64,000 nucleotides of DNA from JAAELZ01 sp965223465 (GCA_965223465.1 OZ245025.1:2790001-2854000); one strand, 5' to 3'; numbered from the stretch's first letter, positions 25,108 to 34,117 are shown. Numbers and translations are program-made. Notes: generated by a model not told the origin, from the sequence alone.

Positions 25108-26202
25108 ATGGGCTTTAAATGCGGAATTGTCGGCTTACCCAATGTAGGGAAATCGACGTTGTTTAATGCGCTGACAAAATCAAGTTCTGCGCAGGCTGAA
25201 AACTACGCTTTTTGTACTATCGACCCCAATGTCGGTATGGTGGATGTGCCTGATCCACGCTTACAAGCGATAGCCAAACTGGTTAATCCGCAGCGCGTGA
25301 TACCAACAACGATCGAGTTTGTGGATATTGCTGGCCTAGTGGAGGGTGCCTCCAAGGGAGAAGGTCTGGGTAACCGGTTTTTATCGCATATTCGTGAAAC
25401 CGACGCGATTGCGCATGTGGTGCGCGCATTTGAAGATACCAATATTACCCATGTGAGCAACAAAATTGATCCGCTTTCGGATATCGAAACCATTAATACG
25501 GAACTGGTTTTATCGGACATGGAAAGCGTGGAAAAATCACTCCAAAAAGCCAAAAAAGCCTCTAAGTCTGGGGACAAGGAACAGTTAAAATTGGCCGCGT
25601 TTCTGGATAAAGTTCTGGCGCATTTACACGAGGGTAAACCCGTGCGCACACTATCGATGGACGCAACGCAACAGGCCTTGTTAAAGACCACATTTTTACT
25701 CACCAGCAAACCTACTTTATATATTGCCAATGTGGATGAGCAAGGCTTTGAAAATAATCCACATCTTGCAGCCATTATTGCGCATGCAGAAAGTGAAAAT
25801 GCGCAGGTCGTGCCGATTTGTGCTGCCATAGAGCAAGAGCTGTCTACGCTTGATGAGGCTGAACAGTTAATGTTCCTGGAAGAAATGGGCTTGCAGGAAC
25901 CTGGTCTTAATCGAATGATTTTCGCCGGTTATAAACTGCTTGATCTCATCACTTATTTTACGGCCGGTGTCAAAGAGGTCCGCGCTTGGACCGTGCTGAA
26001 AAATGCTACTGCTCCGCAAGCGGCGGGGGTGATTCACACCGATTTTGAACGTGGCTTTATTCGAGCAGAAACCATCTCTTATGATGATTTTATCGAGTAT
26101 CAGGGCGAGCATGGCGCCAAAGACGCGGGCAAACTACGTCTGGAAGGAAAAGACTATATTGTTAAAGATGGCGATATCATGCATTTTCGCTTCAACGTAT
26201 AA
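25108..26202 (+). CDS. ychF: Redox-responsive ribosome-binding ATPase YchF
   Basis: The 364-residue Obg-family protein has G1 GLPNVGKSTLFNALT, the ATP-preferring G4 variant in YIANVDEQGFE (no NKxD), and a C-terminal TGS domain starting near LITYFTAGVKEVRAWT. YchF binds ribosomes and modulates translation and oxidative response. It ends the conserved pth-ychF unit and converges with the transglycosylase gene. Confidence 0.97.
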   Translation: MGFKCGIVGLPNVGKSTLFNALTKSSSAQAENYAFCTIDPNVGMVDVPDPRLQAIAKLVNPQRVIPTTIEFVDIAGLVEGASKGEGLGNRFLSHIRETDAIAHVVRAFEDTNITHVSNKIDPLSDIETINTELVLSDMESVEKSLQKAKKASKSGDKEQLKLAAFLDKVLAHLHEGKPVRTLSMDATQQALLKTTFLLTSKPTLYIANVDEQGFENNPHLAAIIAHAESENAQVVPICAAIEQELSTLDEAEQLMFLEEMGLQEPGLNRMIFAGYKLLDLITYFTAGVKEVRAWTVLKNATAPQAAGVIHTDFERGFIRAETISYDDFIEYQGEHGAKDAGKLRLEGKDYIVKDGDIMHFRFNV

Positions 26203-26233
26203 ACTTGTTTACGGATATCGCCTAAAGCGACAA

Positions 26234-28120
26234 TTACATTGCGCTAGAGAGGGTCGAGGCAGTATTAAACGCTTGTTGTTTACGCGCCTGCAATTCATCT
26301 GCGAGCTGATAGGCGATGTAGTATTTTTGAACGTTGGCGACGTAATCGACGGTTTCACGCCCGACTAATCGACCAGCGGCCAATTCAACATTTCCGAACC
26401 AGACATCTGGGTCCAGCCCCATTTGTTGGGTGAGCTCGCGCATGCTTTTGACTTTGGCGGGGCCTGCGTTATAGCTCGCCCAAATAAATGCCTGGCGATC
26501 ATTTTCACTCAAGTCTGGGTCTGCATAATAATGATCGCGTAAAAAGGCCAAGTATTTTGCACTTGCATGAATGTTTTGCTCCAGCTTGTCGATGCTTTGA
26601 ATATTTACGTTTTTGTCGGCCGCTGTGTCAGGCATGACTTGCATGATCCCGATGGCCCCACGGGGGCTTTGACTCGCATGCTTAAGGCCGGATTCCTGAT
26701 AGGCCAACGCGGTAAGGGCGAGCTCATCAATACCATATTTTTGTCCATATTTTTGAAATAAGGGCAGGTATTTATTTAAACGAGCCCGTTCACTTTTTGC
26801 ATTTGGGTTTTTTATCCAACGCGGGTTGGTAACGTATTCTCCCAGCAATATATTACCGAGCAGCTTGCCTTTGCCTTGTTGCGCAATAAATTCGTTCAAC
26901 GCTGCTTTAAGCAAGGGGCTTTGCTTACGAATGGCCCAGCCTGCTTTTCGGGATTTTCTGATGAGAATCTCTTTGTGAAGATTCAAGTTCGGCATGATTT
27001 TTGCCCACAATTCAGCGCGATATTGATCTGCCACGGTGATTGGGAAAATACCTGCATTGACCAGCTCAAGTATATCTTCGCTGAGCATGGTAGCATCCAC
27101 TTCAACAATTCTTATAAGGGGTAAATTGTGTTGGCCTAATACCTGATTGAGGATTTCGAGATGTTCTTTGTAGCTGCTATTGCGCAGCACATAAATAGAT
27201 TTACCGGCCAAATCCCCAAGATATTCAATTTTTCCAGCCGAGGCATGTGAAACTACGATTTCCTTAATGGACACAATATCGCCGCTTGCGAAGTCTACCT
27301 GGCGTGATCGGGCTGGTGTGTCACTTAGGAACGCGGCCGCAACATCACCCAGACCTGCGGCCAGAGAGGGAATGAGTTGGTCAAAGGTAACGGGTAGAAA
27401 AATCAAACGAATACGTTGAGTCGGATCCTCAATGCCTGTATTTAGTTGCTTTACAAATTCACGAAAAAACCCCGCTTGTATACCGTGAATTTGCCCATTA
27501 TCAAAAAAGAAATCCAGGCGGCTGTAAGTCACCAATACGCGTAACACTTTGCGTTTGCGTATTTCATCCAAATCACCCAAATAGGAATGTCCTGCTGCCT
27601 TAATCAAATCGGGAATAGGTTTGAAACGCGCATCCATCACTAACTTCGCAAGTTCACCATTACGGTCGGACTTTTTAGCGGCAGCGAGTTTTGCGAGTAT
27701 CATGGTTTTACTCGCATTGACTTCTGGCTTGATGGTTGGTGTGCGGGTGGTTGCGGTAGTTAAATTTTCGCTGGTTTCCTTTTTCGGAAGGTGCTCTGCA
27801 GGCTTCTTCGTGTCGACCGGTTTTATTCTGGGTTTGATGATAAGTTGGGTTGAGCTGGCCGCTTCCTGTCTGATCGTGGGCGTACTGGTAGCCGCGCCCA
27901 TTTTTGGGGTGGGTAATATATTTGAGCGCAGTGGTGTGCTGGTGGCCGTTTTACTCAATATTGGCGTGCTGGTCGCTGTGGCTGCTCTGGTGGGGTTATC
28001 TGGCGCACTGAGTACGAGTAACAAGGGTGAGAACACCAATATCAAATATTTGCCACACCACGCGCCAGGGCGCTTACTAAGCTGACGCTGTGCTGGCTTG
28101 GTATGCATACCGTCGACCAT
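26234..28120 (-). CDS. MltF-like lytic transglycosylase with a solute-binding-type domain
   Basis: The protein (628 residues from ATG 28120; a TTG start at 28138 is possible) has a signal or anchor segment (CGKYLILVFSPLLLVLSAP). It then has about 130 residues rich in Thr, Ser and Pro with ATSTP repeats. A bacterial extracellular solute-binding (SBP_3-like) domain follows (KVLRVLVTYSRLDFFFDNG to LNEFIAQQGKGKLL). Last comes an SLT domain with the catalytic Glu in ALAYQESGLKHASQSPRGA and GIMQVMPDTA. This is the MltF architecture: peptidoglycan cleavage controlled by a ligand domain. It is 29 bases after the phosphomannomutase gene. Confidence 0.9.
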   Translation of the reverse strand: MVDGMHTKPAQRQLSKRPGAWCGKYLILVFSPLLLVLSAPDNPTRAATATSTPILSKTATSTPLRSNILPTPKMGAATSTPTIRQEAASSTQLIIKPRIKPVDTKKPAEHLPKKETSENLTTATTRTPTIKPEVNASKTMILAKLAAAKKSDRNGELAKLVMDARFKPIPDLIKAAGHSYLGDLDEIRKRKVLRVLVTYSRLDFFFDNGQIHGIQAGFFREFVKQLNTGIEDPTQRIRLIFLPVTFDQLIPSLAAGLGDVAAAFLSDTPARSRQVDFASGDIVSIKEIVVSHASAGKIEYLGDLAGKSIYVLRNSSYKEHLEILNQVLGQHNLPLIRIVEVDATMLSEDILELVNAGIFPITVADQYRAELWAKIMPNLNLHKEILIRKSRKAGWAIRKQSPLLKAALNEFIAQQGKGKLLGNILLGEYVTNPRWIKNPNAKSERARLNKYLPLFQKYGQKYGIDELALTALAYQESGLKHASQSPRGAIGIMQVMPDTAADKNVNIQSIDKLEQNIHASAKYLAFLRDHYYADPDLSENDRQAFIWASYNAGPAKVKSMRELTQQMGLDPDVWFGNVELAAGRLVGRETVDYVANVQKYYIAYQLADELQARKQQAFNTASTLSSAM

Positions 28121-28149
28121 ATTCCCCTGTCTAAACAACCCGCCAAGGC

Positions 28150-29523
28150 CTAAAAGGGCAAGACCACATCGGGGTCGGTTTTGAGCAACACCGCTCTAAA
28201 CTGTTCTTGAATATCGGCCAAGGTCTCGGCATCATTTGCTTCAAAACGCATTATCAGCATGGGGGTGGTGTTTGAGGCACGTACCAGGCCAAACCCCTGC
28301 TCAAAATCTACCCGCACCCCATCCATTGTATGGACTATGCCGCGCTCAAATTGCGCATTTTGTTGCAGTTTTTCAATAAACTTATAGTGTTCACCTTCTT
28401 CGAATTCCAAGCGTAATTCGGGGGTGTTGACGGTATCGGGTAACCCGTTAAATACCTCACTCGGGCTGCTATCCATCTTTGACAGTAACTCGCACAATCG
28501 GGCGCCCGCATAAATACCATCATCAAAACCATACCAGCGCTCTTTAAAAAAGATATGCCCGCTCATCTCGCCCGCCATCGCAGCCTCGGTTTCCTTCAGC
28601 TTGGTTTTAATGAAGGAGTGCCCGGTTTTCCACATGGTGGGTTTGCCGCCTGCTTGTTCAATGGCGGTGGGCAGGGTGCGCGTGCATTTCACGTCATAAA
28701 TAATTTCGGCTCCCGGGTTACGGCTAAGGACATCTCGCGCGAATAAGATCATTTGTCGATCTGGCCAAATAATATTGCCTTCTTTGGTGACTACCCCGAG
28801 ACGATCACCGTCGCCATCGAAAGCCATCCCAAACTCGCTGTCCGTAGCTTGCACCGCCTGGATTAAATCCTGCAGGTTTTCAGCCTGACTCGGGTCGGGA
28901 TGGTGATTGGGAAAGTGTCCATCCACCTCGCAAAAAAGCTCGGTCAGCTCACAGCCCAGGTCTTTGAAAACTTTGGGTGCGATCGCGCCTGCCACACCAT
29001 TACCGCAATCGATCACCACTTTCATGGGGCGATCCAGTTTTAAATCAGAGGTAATACGATCACAATACTTGTCCAGCATATCAACCCGCGAAAGTGTGCC
29101 TTGCCCGGTTTTTAAATTGCCATCTAATATTCTTTGCTTAAGCATCTGGATGTGTTCACCCGATAAGGTTACGCCATCAATCATCATTTTCAGGCCGTTG
29201 TATTCAGGTGGATTATGGCTGCCGGTTATTTCCACGCCCGACCCTGTGCCCAATTCATAGGTGGCAAAATACAGCACTGGAGTAGGCACCTGGCCGATAT
29301 CAATTACATCTACACCTGCCGCCATAATCCCCGCGCCAAGTGCTTCAGCAAATTTGGGGCCAGATAAACGACCATCGCGGCCAATGACCATGGTATTTAC
29401 GCCCGCTTCAATGGCGTTACTCCCCAACGCCTGCCCAATCAGTTTTACCGTCTCGACAGTAAGTGATTGATCGACGATGCCTCGTATATCGTAGGCTTTA
29501 AAAATTTCTTCCGCTAATTCCAT
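28150..29523 (-). CDS. Phosphomannomutase/phosphoglucomutase (AlgC/CpsG-like)
   Basis: The 457-residue enzyme has all four alpha-D-phosphohexomutase regions: FKAYDIRGIVDQSLT at the start, the phosphoserine loop EITGSHNPPEYNGLKM, the metal site AFDGDGDRLGVV, the sugar loop AGEMSGHIFFKERW, and the phosphate site RASNTTPMLIMRFEA. It interconverts hexose 1- and 6-phosphates for exopolysaccharide and LPS synthesis. AAGGGG lies seven bases before the ATG. It is 39 bases after efp. Confidence 0.92.
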   Translation of the reverse strand: MELAEEIFKAYDIRGIVDQSLTVETVKLIGQALGSNAIEAGVNTMVIGRDGRLSGPKFAEALGAGIMAAGVDVIDIGQVPTPVLYFATYELGTGSGVEITGSHNPPEYNGLKMMIDGVTLSGEHIQMLKQRILDGNLKTGQGTLSRVDMLDKYCDRITSDLKLDRPMKVVIDCGNGVAGAIAPKVFKDLGCELTELFCEVDGHFPNHHPDPSQAENLQDLIQAVQATDSEFGMAFDGDGDRLGVVTKEGNIIWPDRQMILFARDVLSRNPGAEIIYDVKCTRTLPTAIEQAGGKPTMWKTGHSFIKTKLKETEAAMAGEMSGHIFFKERWYGFDDGIYAGARLCELLSKMDSSPSEVFNGLPDTVNTPELRLEFEEGEHYKFIEKLQQNAQFERGIVHTMDGVRVDFEQGFGLVRASNTTPMLIMRFEANDAETLADIQEQFRAVLLKTDPDVVLPF

Positions 29524-29562
29524 AGATAACCCCTTCGTGATTTAGTTTTAGTCCAGACACAG

Positions 29563-30123
29563 TTACTCTGCGCGTTCGACGTACAGGCCGGTTTCGGTAT
29601 TGATTTTCACTTTCTCATCCACGTTAACAAATTGTGGGATGGTTACCTTCAGACCGGTTTCCAGCAACGCTGGCTTGCCACTACTGGTTGCGGTTTGGCC
29701 CTTGATTGCAGTTTCGGTTTCCACCACCTGTAAAACCACATTATTGGGTAAATCGACGCCAATGGGTATGTCATTATTAAAGTTTACTTGCACGTCAGTA
29801 TTGGGTAATAGATATAACGTTTGGTCACCCAAGTCTTCCGCCAAAATAGTAGTCTGTTCGTAAGTCTCGAGATCCATAAAGATGTAATCCTCTCCTTCCG
29901 CGTATAAAAACTGCATTTTGCGTGGATCAACATGTGCCTTTTCTACCTTATCATCAGAGCGAAATCGCTCGTTCAATTTGGTACCATCTAGCGATTTCAT
30001 CTCTAGTTGAACAAACGCACCGCCCTTGCCGGGTTTAACGTGGTTTTTCTTGAGAATGCGCCATAGTTTATTTTTATACTCGATCAAATGACCAATGCGG
30101 ACTTCAAAAGCGGAAATTTTCAT
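29563..30123 (-). CDS. efp: Elongation factor P
   Basis: EF-P relieves ribosome stalling at polyproline. From ATG 30123 (MKISAFEVRIGHLIEYKNKL) the protein is 186 residues with KOW, OB and C-terminal S1-like domains. The loop that is post-translationally modified reads VKPGKGGAFVQLEMKS and keeps the lysine. This loop and NERFRSDDKVEKA resemble the form common outside the enteric group. A longer start at 30141 adds six residues and has no better ribosome-binding site. It leads a minus-strand unit and is divergent from the UDG gene. Confidence 0.95.
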   Translation of the reverse strand: MKISAFEVRIGHLIEYKNKLWRILKKNHVKPGKGGAFVQLEMKSLDGTKLNERFRSDDKVEKAHVDPRKMQFLYAEGEDYIFMDLETYEQTTILAEDLGDQTLYLLPNTDVQVNFNNDIPIGVDLPNNVVLQVVETETAIKGQTATSSGKPALLETGLKVTIPQFVNVDEKVKINTETGLYVERAE

Positions 30124-30170
30124 AGGGTATGGCGCTGCCATGCTGGTAATTATGTGAGGGAGGGATTCTA

Positions 30171-30827
30171 GTGAACCCCGCCCAGATCATCAACACCCGC
30201 ACGAATCGCTTTGATATGGAATGTCGGCAATGTCCGCGCCTTGCCCGTTTTCTAGATGAAGTTAAAGCCGAACACCCGGATTATTACTGCAAGCCGGTTC
30301 CGTCTTTTGGTGATCCAAAAGCGTCTATTCTGATCATTGGATTGGCGCCGGGTAAGCATGGCGCGAATGCCACGGGGCGCCCCTTTACCGGAGATTACGC
30401 TGGCTTATTGCTCTACGAGACCTTGCATAAATTTGGTCTTGCCTCACAACCGACTGGCACCCACATCGATGATGGTTTGACCTTGAACCAAGTACGCATC
30501 GTTAATACGGTGAAATGTTTGCCCCCGGCGAATAAGCCGACCACCCAGGAGATCGATACCTGTAGCCGTTTATATTTGCAAAACGAGTTGCAAGATGAAA
30601 ATGTTAGAACCTTGATTGCATTAGGTGGGATCGCGCATCGCGCCGTGCTCAAATCACAAGGCTTAACGCTCTCTCGCCACCCCTTTGCGCACTTGTCGGA
30701 GTATTCACTTCCTTCAGGTTCGCAGCTTATCTCGAGTTATCATTGCAGCCGGTATAACACCCAAACCCGGCGTTTGACCGCTCAGATGTTTGAGGCGGTG
30801 TTTGAACGCGCATTGGCAAATATATAA
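30171..30827 (+). CDS. Family 5 uracil-DNA glycosylase (UDGb type)
   Basis: The 218-residue protein has the family 5 motifs GLAPGKHGANATGRPFTGDY near residue 60 and SSYHCSRYNTQTRRLT near residue 190. N-terminal CRQCPRLARF provides cysteines of the iron-sulfur cluster. UDGb enzymes remove uracil and other deaminated bases from DNA. The start is GTG with a strong GGGAGGG upstream. It lies six bases before uvrC, so two DNA repair genes are co-transcribed. Confidence 0.9.
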   Translation: MNPAQIINTRTNRFDMECRQCPRLARFLDEVKAEHPDYYCKPVPSFGDPKASILIIGLAPGKHGANATGRPFTGDYAGLLLYETLHKFGLASQPTGTHIDDGLTLNQVRIVNTVKCLPPANKPTTQEIDTCSRLYLQNELQDENVRTLIALGGIAHRAVLKSQGLTLSRHPFAHLSEYSLPSGSQLISSYHCSRYNTQTRRLTAQMFEAVFERALANI

Positions 30828-30833
30828 TCAACA

Positions 30834-32648
30834 ATGGCGGATTCTGCTTTTGATAGCGCGCGCTTTCTAGCCAGTCTGACGTCGCGTCCGGGCGTGTATA
30901 TCTATCGCGATGAGACGGGTAAAGTCTTGTACGTGGGTAAGGCCAAAAACCTGAAGAACAGGGTGAGCAGTTATTTTCGTAAAACCGCCTTACCTTCGCG
31001 CACCATGTTAATGGTCTCGAAAATCGCGCAGGCAGAGGTGCATCAAACCCATACGGAAGTCGAAGCCCTGTTGCTGGAATATAACCTGATTAAGCAACAC
31101 CGGCCTTTTTACAATATTCTTTTGAAGGATGATAAAAGCTACCCTTATATCCGCCTGAATACCAAAACACGTGCGCCCTGGCTGAGCTATTATCGTGGCA
31201 GCCGCAATAAACAAGGGCGGTTTTTCGGCCCATTTCCAAGCGCAATGTCGGTGCGCGAAACGCTAGCTTTTCTGGAGCGAGTGTTCAAGTTGCGCCAGTG
31301 CAGTGAAACCATTTTTAAGCATCGATCCCGACCTTGCTTGCAGTATCAGATCAAGCGTTGCAGCGCGCCCTGCGTGGGGCGAATTTCTGATGCGGACTAC
31401 GCCGAAGACATCCGCCAGGCGATTGCCTTTCTAGAGGGTAAGGATGAAACCCTGGCCCGGGATTTGGCAAAAAAAATGGATGCAGAAGCCAAGGCACTCA
31501 ATTATGAGCTCGCTGCAGCTTTGCGAGACCGAATTGCTGCGCTCAAGCAAGTGCAGGCACGCCAATATGTAAGTGGTGCACAAGGCGATGCGGATATTAT
31601 CGCCTTGGTGCTGGAAGGGGATAAAGCGTGTTTTTATGTCAGCCACGTGCGCCATGGACGCCATTTGGGTGGCCGCCATTTTGTGCAAATGAATCGACTG
31701 GATTTACCTGAGGCACCTTTGATGCAAGCGTTTGTAACCCAGTACTATTTGGGCCATGATGCACCCAATGAGATTATTCTGAGCAATATACTGGAAGATC
31801 AGACTTTAATTGAAACTGCACTGGCAGAACAATCCAAAACGGCGACTAAAATTAAAACCCGGGTACGCGGCCATCGCCGGCGTTGGCTTAAGCATGCAAA
31901 AATCAACGCTGAGGATCACTTACGCCAGCACTTAAGTGAGCGGACTACCTTAAATACACAGTACGCAGAGCTGGTAAAGGTACTTGAATTTGAGCAGGCA
32001 CCGAACCGCATGGAGTGTTTTGATATCAGTCATACGGGCGGTGAGCGAACCGTCGCTTCTTGTGTGGTTTTCGATGAAAATGGGCCGGTTAAGTCAGCTT
32101 ATCGGCGTTTTAATATTAACGGTATCGAGCCCGGCGATGATTACGCGGCCATGCGCCAGGTTTTGCTGCGCCGATATCAGCGTTTGATCGAAGAAGATGC
32201 GGTTTTACCCGAGCTGATTGTCATTGATGGTGGCAAAGGGCAGATTACCCAGGCCAGAGAAGTAATGGCTGAATTACAACGCGCGGATATTCCTCTGCTC
32301 GGGGTCTCCAAAGGCCCAGAGCGCCGACCAGGGGAGGAAAAGCTGCACTTGGCCCAACAAAATAAAATTCTGCAACTTAAGCCCAGCTCACCTGCTTTAC
32401 ACCTGATCCAACAAATTCGCGATGAAGCGCATCGTTTTGCGATCACGGGCCATCGTGCCCGGCGCGCTAAGAAAATGACCAGCTCGCCCCTGCAGGGGAT
32501 AGAAGGTGTAGGTGATAAGCGGCGTCAGGCCTTGCTGAAGCATTTTGGCGGCTTGCAGGCGGTTAAAAAAGCTGGGGTTGAGGATCTCGCCAAGGCGCCC
32601 GGCATCAGCCTAAAAATCGCGCAGCGAATATATGAACTGTTTCACTAA
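30834..32648 (+). CDS. uvrC: Excinuclease ABC subunit C
   Basis: The 604-residue UvrC has the GIY-YIG nuclease domain (RPGVYIYRDETGKVLYVGKA), a UVR motif (LAKKMDAEAKALNYELAAAL), the RNase-H-like 5' nuclease domain (ECFDISHTGGERTVASCVVF, VIDGGKGQITQA) and two C-terminal helix-hairpin-helix motifs (GIEGVGDKRRQALLKHFGG). It makes both incisions in nucleotide excision repair. Upstream is the UDGb gene, downstream pgsA, the classical order. Confidence 0.97.
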   Translation: MADSAFDSARFLASLTSRPGVYIYRDETGKVLYVGKAKNLKNRVSSYFRKTALPSRTMLMVSKIAQAEVHQTHTEVEALLLEYNLIKQHRPFYNILLKDDKSYPYIRLNTKTRAPWLSYYRGSRNKQGRFFGPFPSAMSVRETLAFLERVFKLRQCSETIFKHRSRPCLQYQIKRCSAPCVGRISDADYAEDIRQAIAFLEGKDETLARDLAKKMDAEAKALNYELAAALRDRIAALKQVQARQYVSGAQGDADIIALVLEGDKACFYVSHVRHGRHLGGRHFVQMNRLDLPEAPLMQAFVTQYYLGHDAPNEIILSNILEDQTLIETALAEQSKTATKIKTRVRGHRRRWLKHAKINAEDHLRQHLSERTTLNTQYAELVKVLEFEQAPNRMECFDISHTGGERTVASCVVFDENGPVKSAYRRFNINGIEPGDDYAAMRQVLLRRYQRLIEEDAVLPELIVIDGGKGQITQAREVMAELQRADIPLLGVSKGPERRPGEEKLHLAQQNKILQLKPSSPALHLIQQIRDEAHRFAITGHRARRAKKMTSSPLQGIEGVGDKRRQALLKHFGGLQAVKKAGVEDLAKAPGISLKIAQRIYELFH

Positions 32649-32735
32649 AAGCTGTAATTATAACCCCGAAAAGGAAACTGGCCGTTTAGGCCGAACACTG
32701 GCACAATAAGGCTGAAGAGATCCTCGGAAATTTGA

Positions 32736-33314
32736 ATGCAATGGAATCTACCTAATATCCTAACCCTGTTTCGTATAGCTATTATTCCAGTATTGGTGGT
32801 GATGTATTTATTTAGCGAATGGCCAGGGCGGGCAGAATGGCTCACAGCGGTGTTTATCATTGCGGCGGTGACAGATTGGGCAGATGGATATCTTGCTCGC
32901 AAAATGAATATCAGTTCGCCATTTGGTGCATTTCTTGATCCGGTAGCGGATAAACTCATCGTTTCAACCGCCTTAGTGTTGCTGGTCTCGGATATGGTTG
33001 TGCTTGATCGGGCTTATTCTGCGGTTTTGTTCATCATTTCGGTTGCGGTCATTATCGGCCGCGAAATCGTGATCTCCGCCTTACGCGAAGTCATGGCAGA
33101 GATGGGTAAACGCGGTGCGGTAGCTGTAGATAAATCGGGGAAATTCAAAACGGCCTTTCAGCTGATTGCCATTTCTATGTTGTTGTATGCCAAGCCTTTT
33201 TATGGCCTACCGATTTTCAAGATTGGCGAGGCTTTTTTGTATCTCGCGGTGGCGCTGACATTGTGGTCAATGTGGGTGTATTTAAGCGCAGCGGCCAAAT
33301 CATTCGATGGTTAG
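32736..33314 (+). CDS. pgsA: CDP-diacylglycerol-glycerol-3-phosphate 3-phosphatidyltransferase
   Basis: PgsA makes phosphatidylglycerophosphate at the inner membrane. The CDP-alcohol phosphotransferase motif is complete: DWADGYLARKMNISSPFGAF followed by LDPVADK, with all conserved Asp and Gly residues. Five hydrophobic segments and 192 residues fit the family. The N-terminus MQWNLPNILTLFRIAIIPVL is diagnostic. Confidence 0.97.
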   Translation: MQWNLPNILTLFRIAIIPVLVVMYLFSEWPGRAEWLTAVFIIAAVTDWADGYLARKMNISSPFGAFLDPVADKLIVSTALVLLVSDMVVLDRAYSAVLFIISVAVIIGREIVISALREVMAEMGKRGAVAVDKSGKFKTAFQLIAISMLLYAKPFYGLPIFKIGEAFLYLAVALTLWSMWVYLSAAAKSFDG

Positions 33315-33367
33315 GGCGTTACCCAAATTAGCCATTAGGATTTATCAATCTAGTAGGGTGATTTGTA

Positions 33368-33395
33368 TTGACATGCCGTGTGCCATCGGTAGAAT
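33368..33395 (+). promoter_or_regulatory. Strong sigma-70 promoter of the tRNA-Gly/Cys/Leu group
   Basis: TTGACA (33368-33373) and TAGAAT (33390-33395) are 16 bases apart and end 14 bases before tRNA-Gly. The bases that follow (GCTCTGCCC) are GC-rich, like the discriminators of stringently controlled stable RNA promoters. Confidence 0.8.
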
Positions 33396-33409
33396 GCTCT
33401 GCCCTGTTA

Positions 33410-33485
<76 letters not shown>

Positions 33486-33508
33486 GATTCATCTCTTGAG
33501 AGAGAACT

Positions 33509-33542
33509 AACCCAGTCGCTCGCTTGAGTGCTGGGTTTTTTT
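33509..33542 (+). terminator. Hairpin with T-run between tRNA-Gly and tRNA-Cys
   Basis: AACCCAG (33509-33515) pairs with CTGGGTT (33531-33537), extended inside by CGCTC/GAGTG around a GCTT loop, and is followed by seven T residues. It looks like a true terminator and may reduce read-through into tRNA-Cys or act as a processing signal. Confidence 0.75.
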
Positions 33543-33591
33543 ATCTGATATGTTTCAACATGCCAGATTTGCGCGATAATTGCGCGCCATT

Positions 33592-33665
33592 GGCTGGATG
33601 GCAGAGTGGTTATGCAGCGGCCTGCAAAGCCGTGTACCCCGGTTCGATTCCGGGTTCAGCCTCCA
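33592..33665 (+). tRNA. tRNA-Cys(GCA)
   Basis: The 74-base gene starts GGCTGGATGGCAGAGTGG, has anticodon GCA in CTGCAAA, a T-arm GGTTCGATTCC and encoded CCA. It corresponds to cysT of the conserved cluster. Confidence 0.97.
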
Positions 33666-33742
33666 TTTTATTACTTGTTACTTGGATGGTGCATTAGCAT
33701 CCGATCGAAGTAAAAAGAAAAATGTAAGTCCGCCCTTGAATT

Positions 33743-33793
33743 GCCTGGGTGGCGTTGTGGTAGACAGCAGTGCAATAGCGCTGCTTTGATAGA
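33743..33793 (+). pseudogene. Decayed tRNA-Leu-like copy between tRNA-Cys and tRNA-Leu
   Basis: The first 24 bases, GCCTGGGTGGCG then TTGTGGTAGAC, match the 5' part of the intact tRNA-Leu 88 bases downstream (GCCCGGGTGGCG, AAATTGGTAGAC). The rest is lost: instead of an anticodon arm there is an eight-pair hairpin AGCAGTGC-AATA-GCGCTGCT. No T-arm or acceptor complement follows. It may be a remnant of a duplicated leu tRNA gene or of an earlier integration at this site. Confidence 0.6.
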
Positions 33794-33830
33794 CTGAAAT
33801 ATAATAAAATTATAAGCCCATCCCCTGAAT

Positions 33831-33917
33831 GCCCGGGTGGCGAAATTGGTAGACGCAAGGGACTTAAAATCCCTCGGTGGCAACACCGTGCCGGTTCGAT
33901 TCCGGCCCCGGGCACCA
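33831..33917 (+). tRNA. tRNA-Leu(TAA), attachment site of the 34-40 kb island
   Basis: This 87-base class II tRNA starts GCCCGGGTGGCGAAATTGG, has anticodon TAA in CTTAAAA, a long variable arm (CGGTGGCAACACCGT), a T-arm GGTTCGATTCC and an encoded CCA. It is the leuZ equivalent. Its 3' end is repeated at 40343-40359 with one base missing, so it forms one end of an integrated element and stays intact. Confidence 0.97.
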
Positions 33918-33920
33918 TTT
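33903..33920 (+). repeat. attL: 3' end of tRNA-Leu
   Basis: CGGCCCCGGGCACCATTT, the tRNA 3' end with three flanking bases, is repeated as CGGCCCCGGCACCATTT at 40343-40359. The two are direct repeats 6.4 kb apart that bracket the integrase, as expected for att sites. Confidence 0.8.
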
Positions 33921-34052
33921 TTCAGGCTGTTTCAAGTCGTTTCAAATCGTTTAAATAAACCATATAAAACAAATAGATAGAAAGCTTCTGCTTGTTTTAA
34001 AGTCCTTCTTGCTTCCACCGTATTAGCGGAAATCCTGTTTCAGGCTGTTTCA
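33920..34052 (+). repeat. Two copies of a 15-bp direct repeat, candidate recombinase arm sites
   Basis: TTTCAGGCTGTTTCA occurs exactly at 33920-33934 and 34038-34052, between the tRNA-Leu core and the integrase gene. TTTCA also recurs around them (TCGTTTCAAATCG). Spaced direct repeats flanking the core are typical of integrase arm-type binding sites. Confidence 0.55.
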
Positions 34053-34077
34053 CCGTTTTTCACTATTTTGTATACTC

Positions 34078-34101
34078 AGGTATACAAAGAGGTATACAAA
34101 G
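34078..34101 (+). repeat. Tandem 12-bp repeat before the integrase gene
   Basis: AGGTATACAAAG is repeated twice head to tail, and a third GTATAC palindrome lies just upstream at 34070-34075. The array ends 16 bases before the integrase ATG, a place where a repressor or the integrase itself could act. Confidence 0.55.
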
Positions 34102-34117
34102 TTTTTGGGTAAAACGG

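Noticed and set aside
33580..33789. Open frame across tRNA-Cys and the tRNA-Leu ghost
   Set aside because: It covers an RNA gene and has no ribosome-binding site or protein-like pattern.
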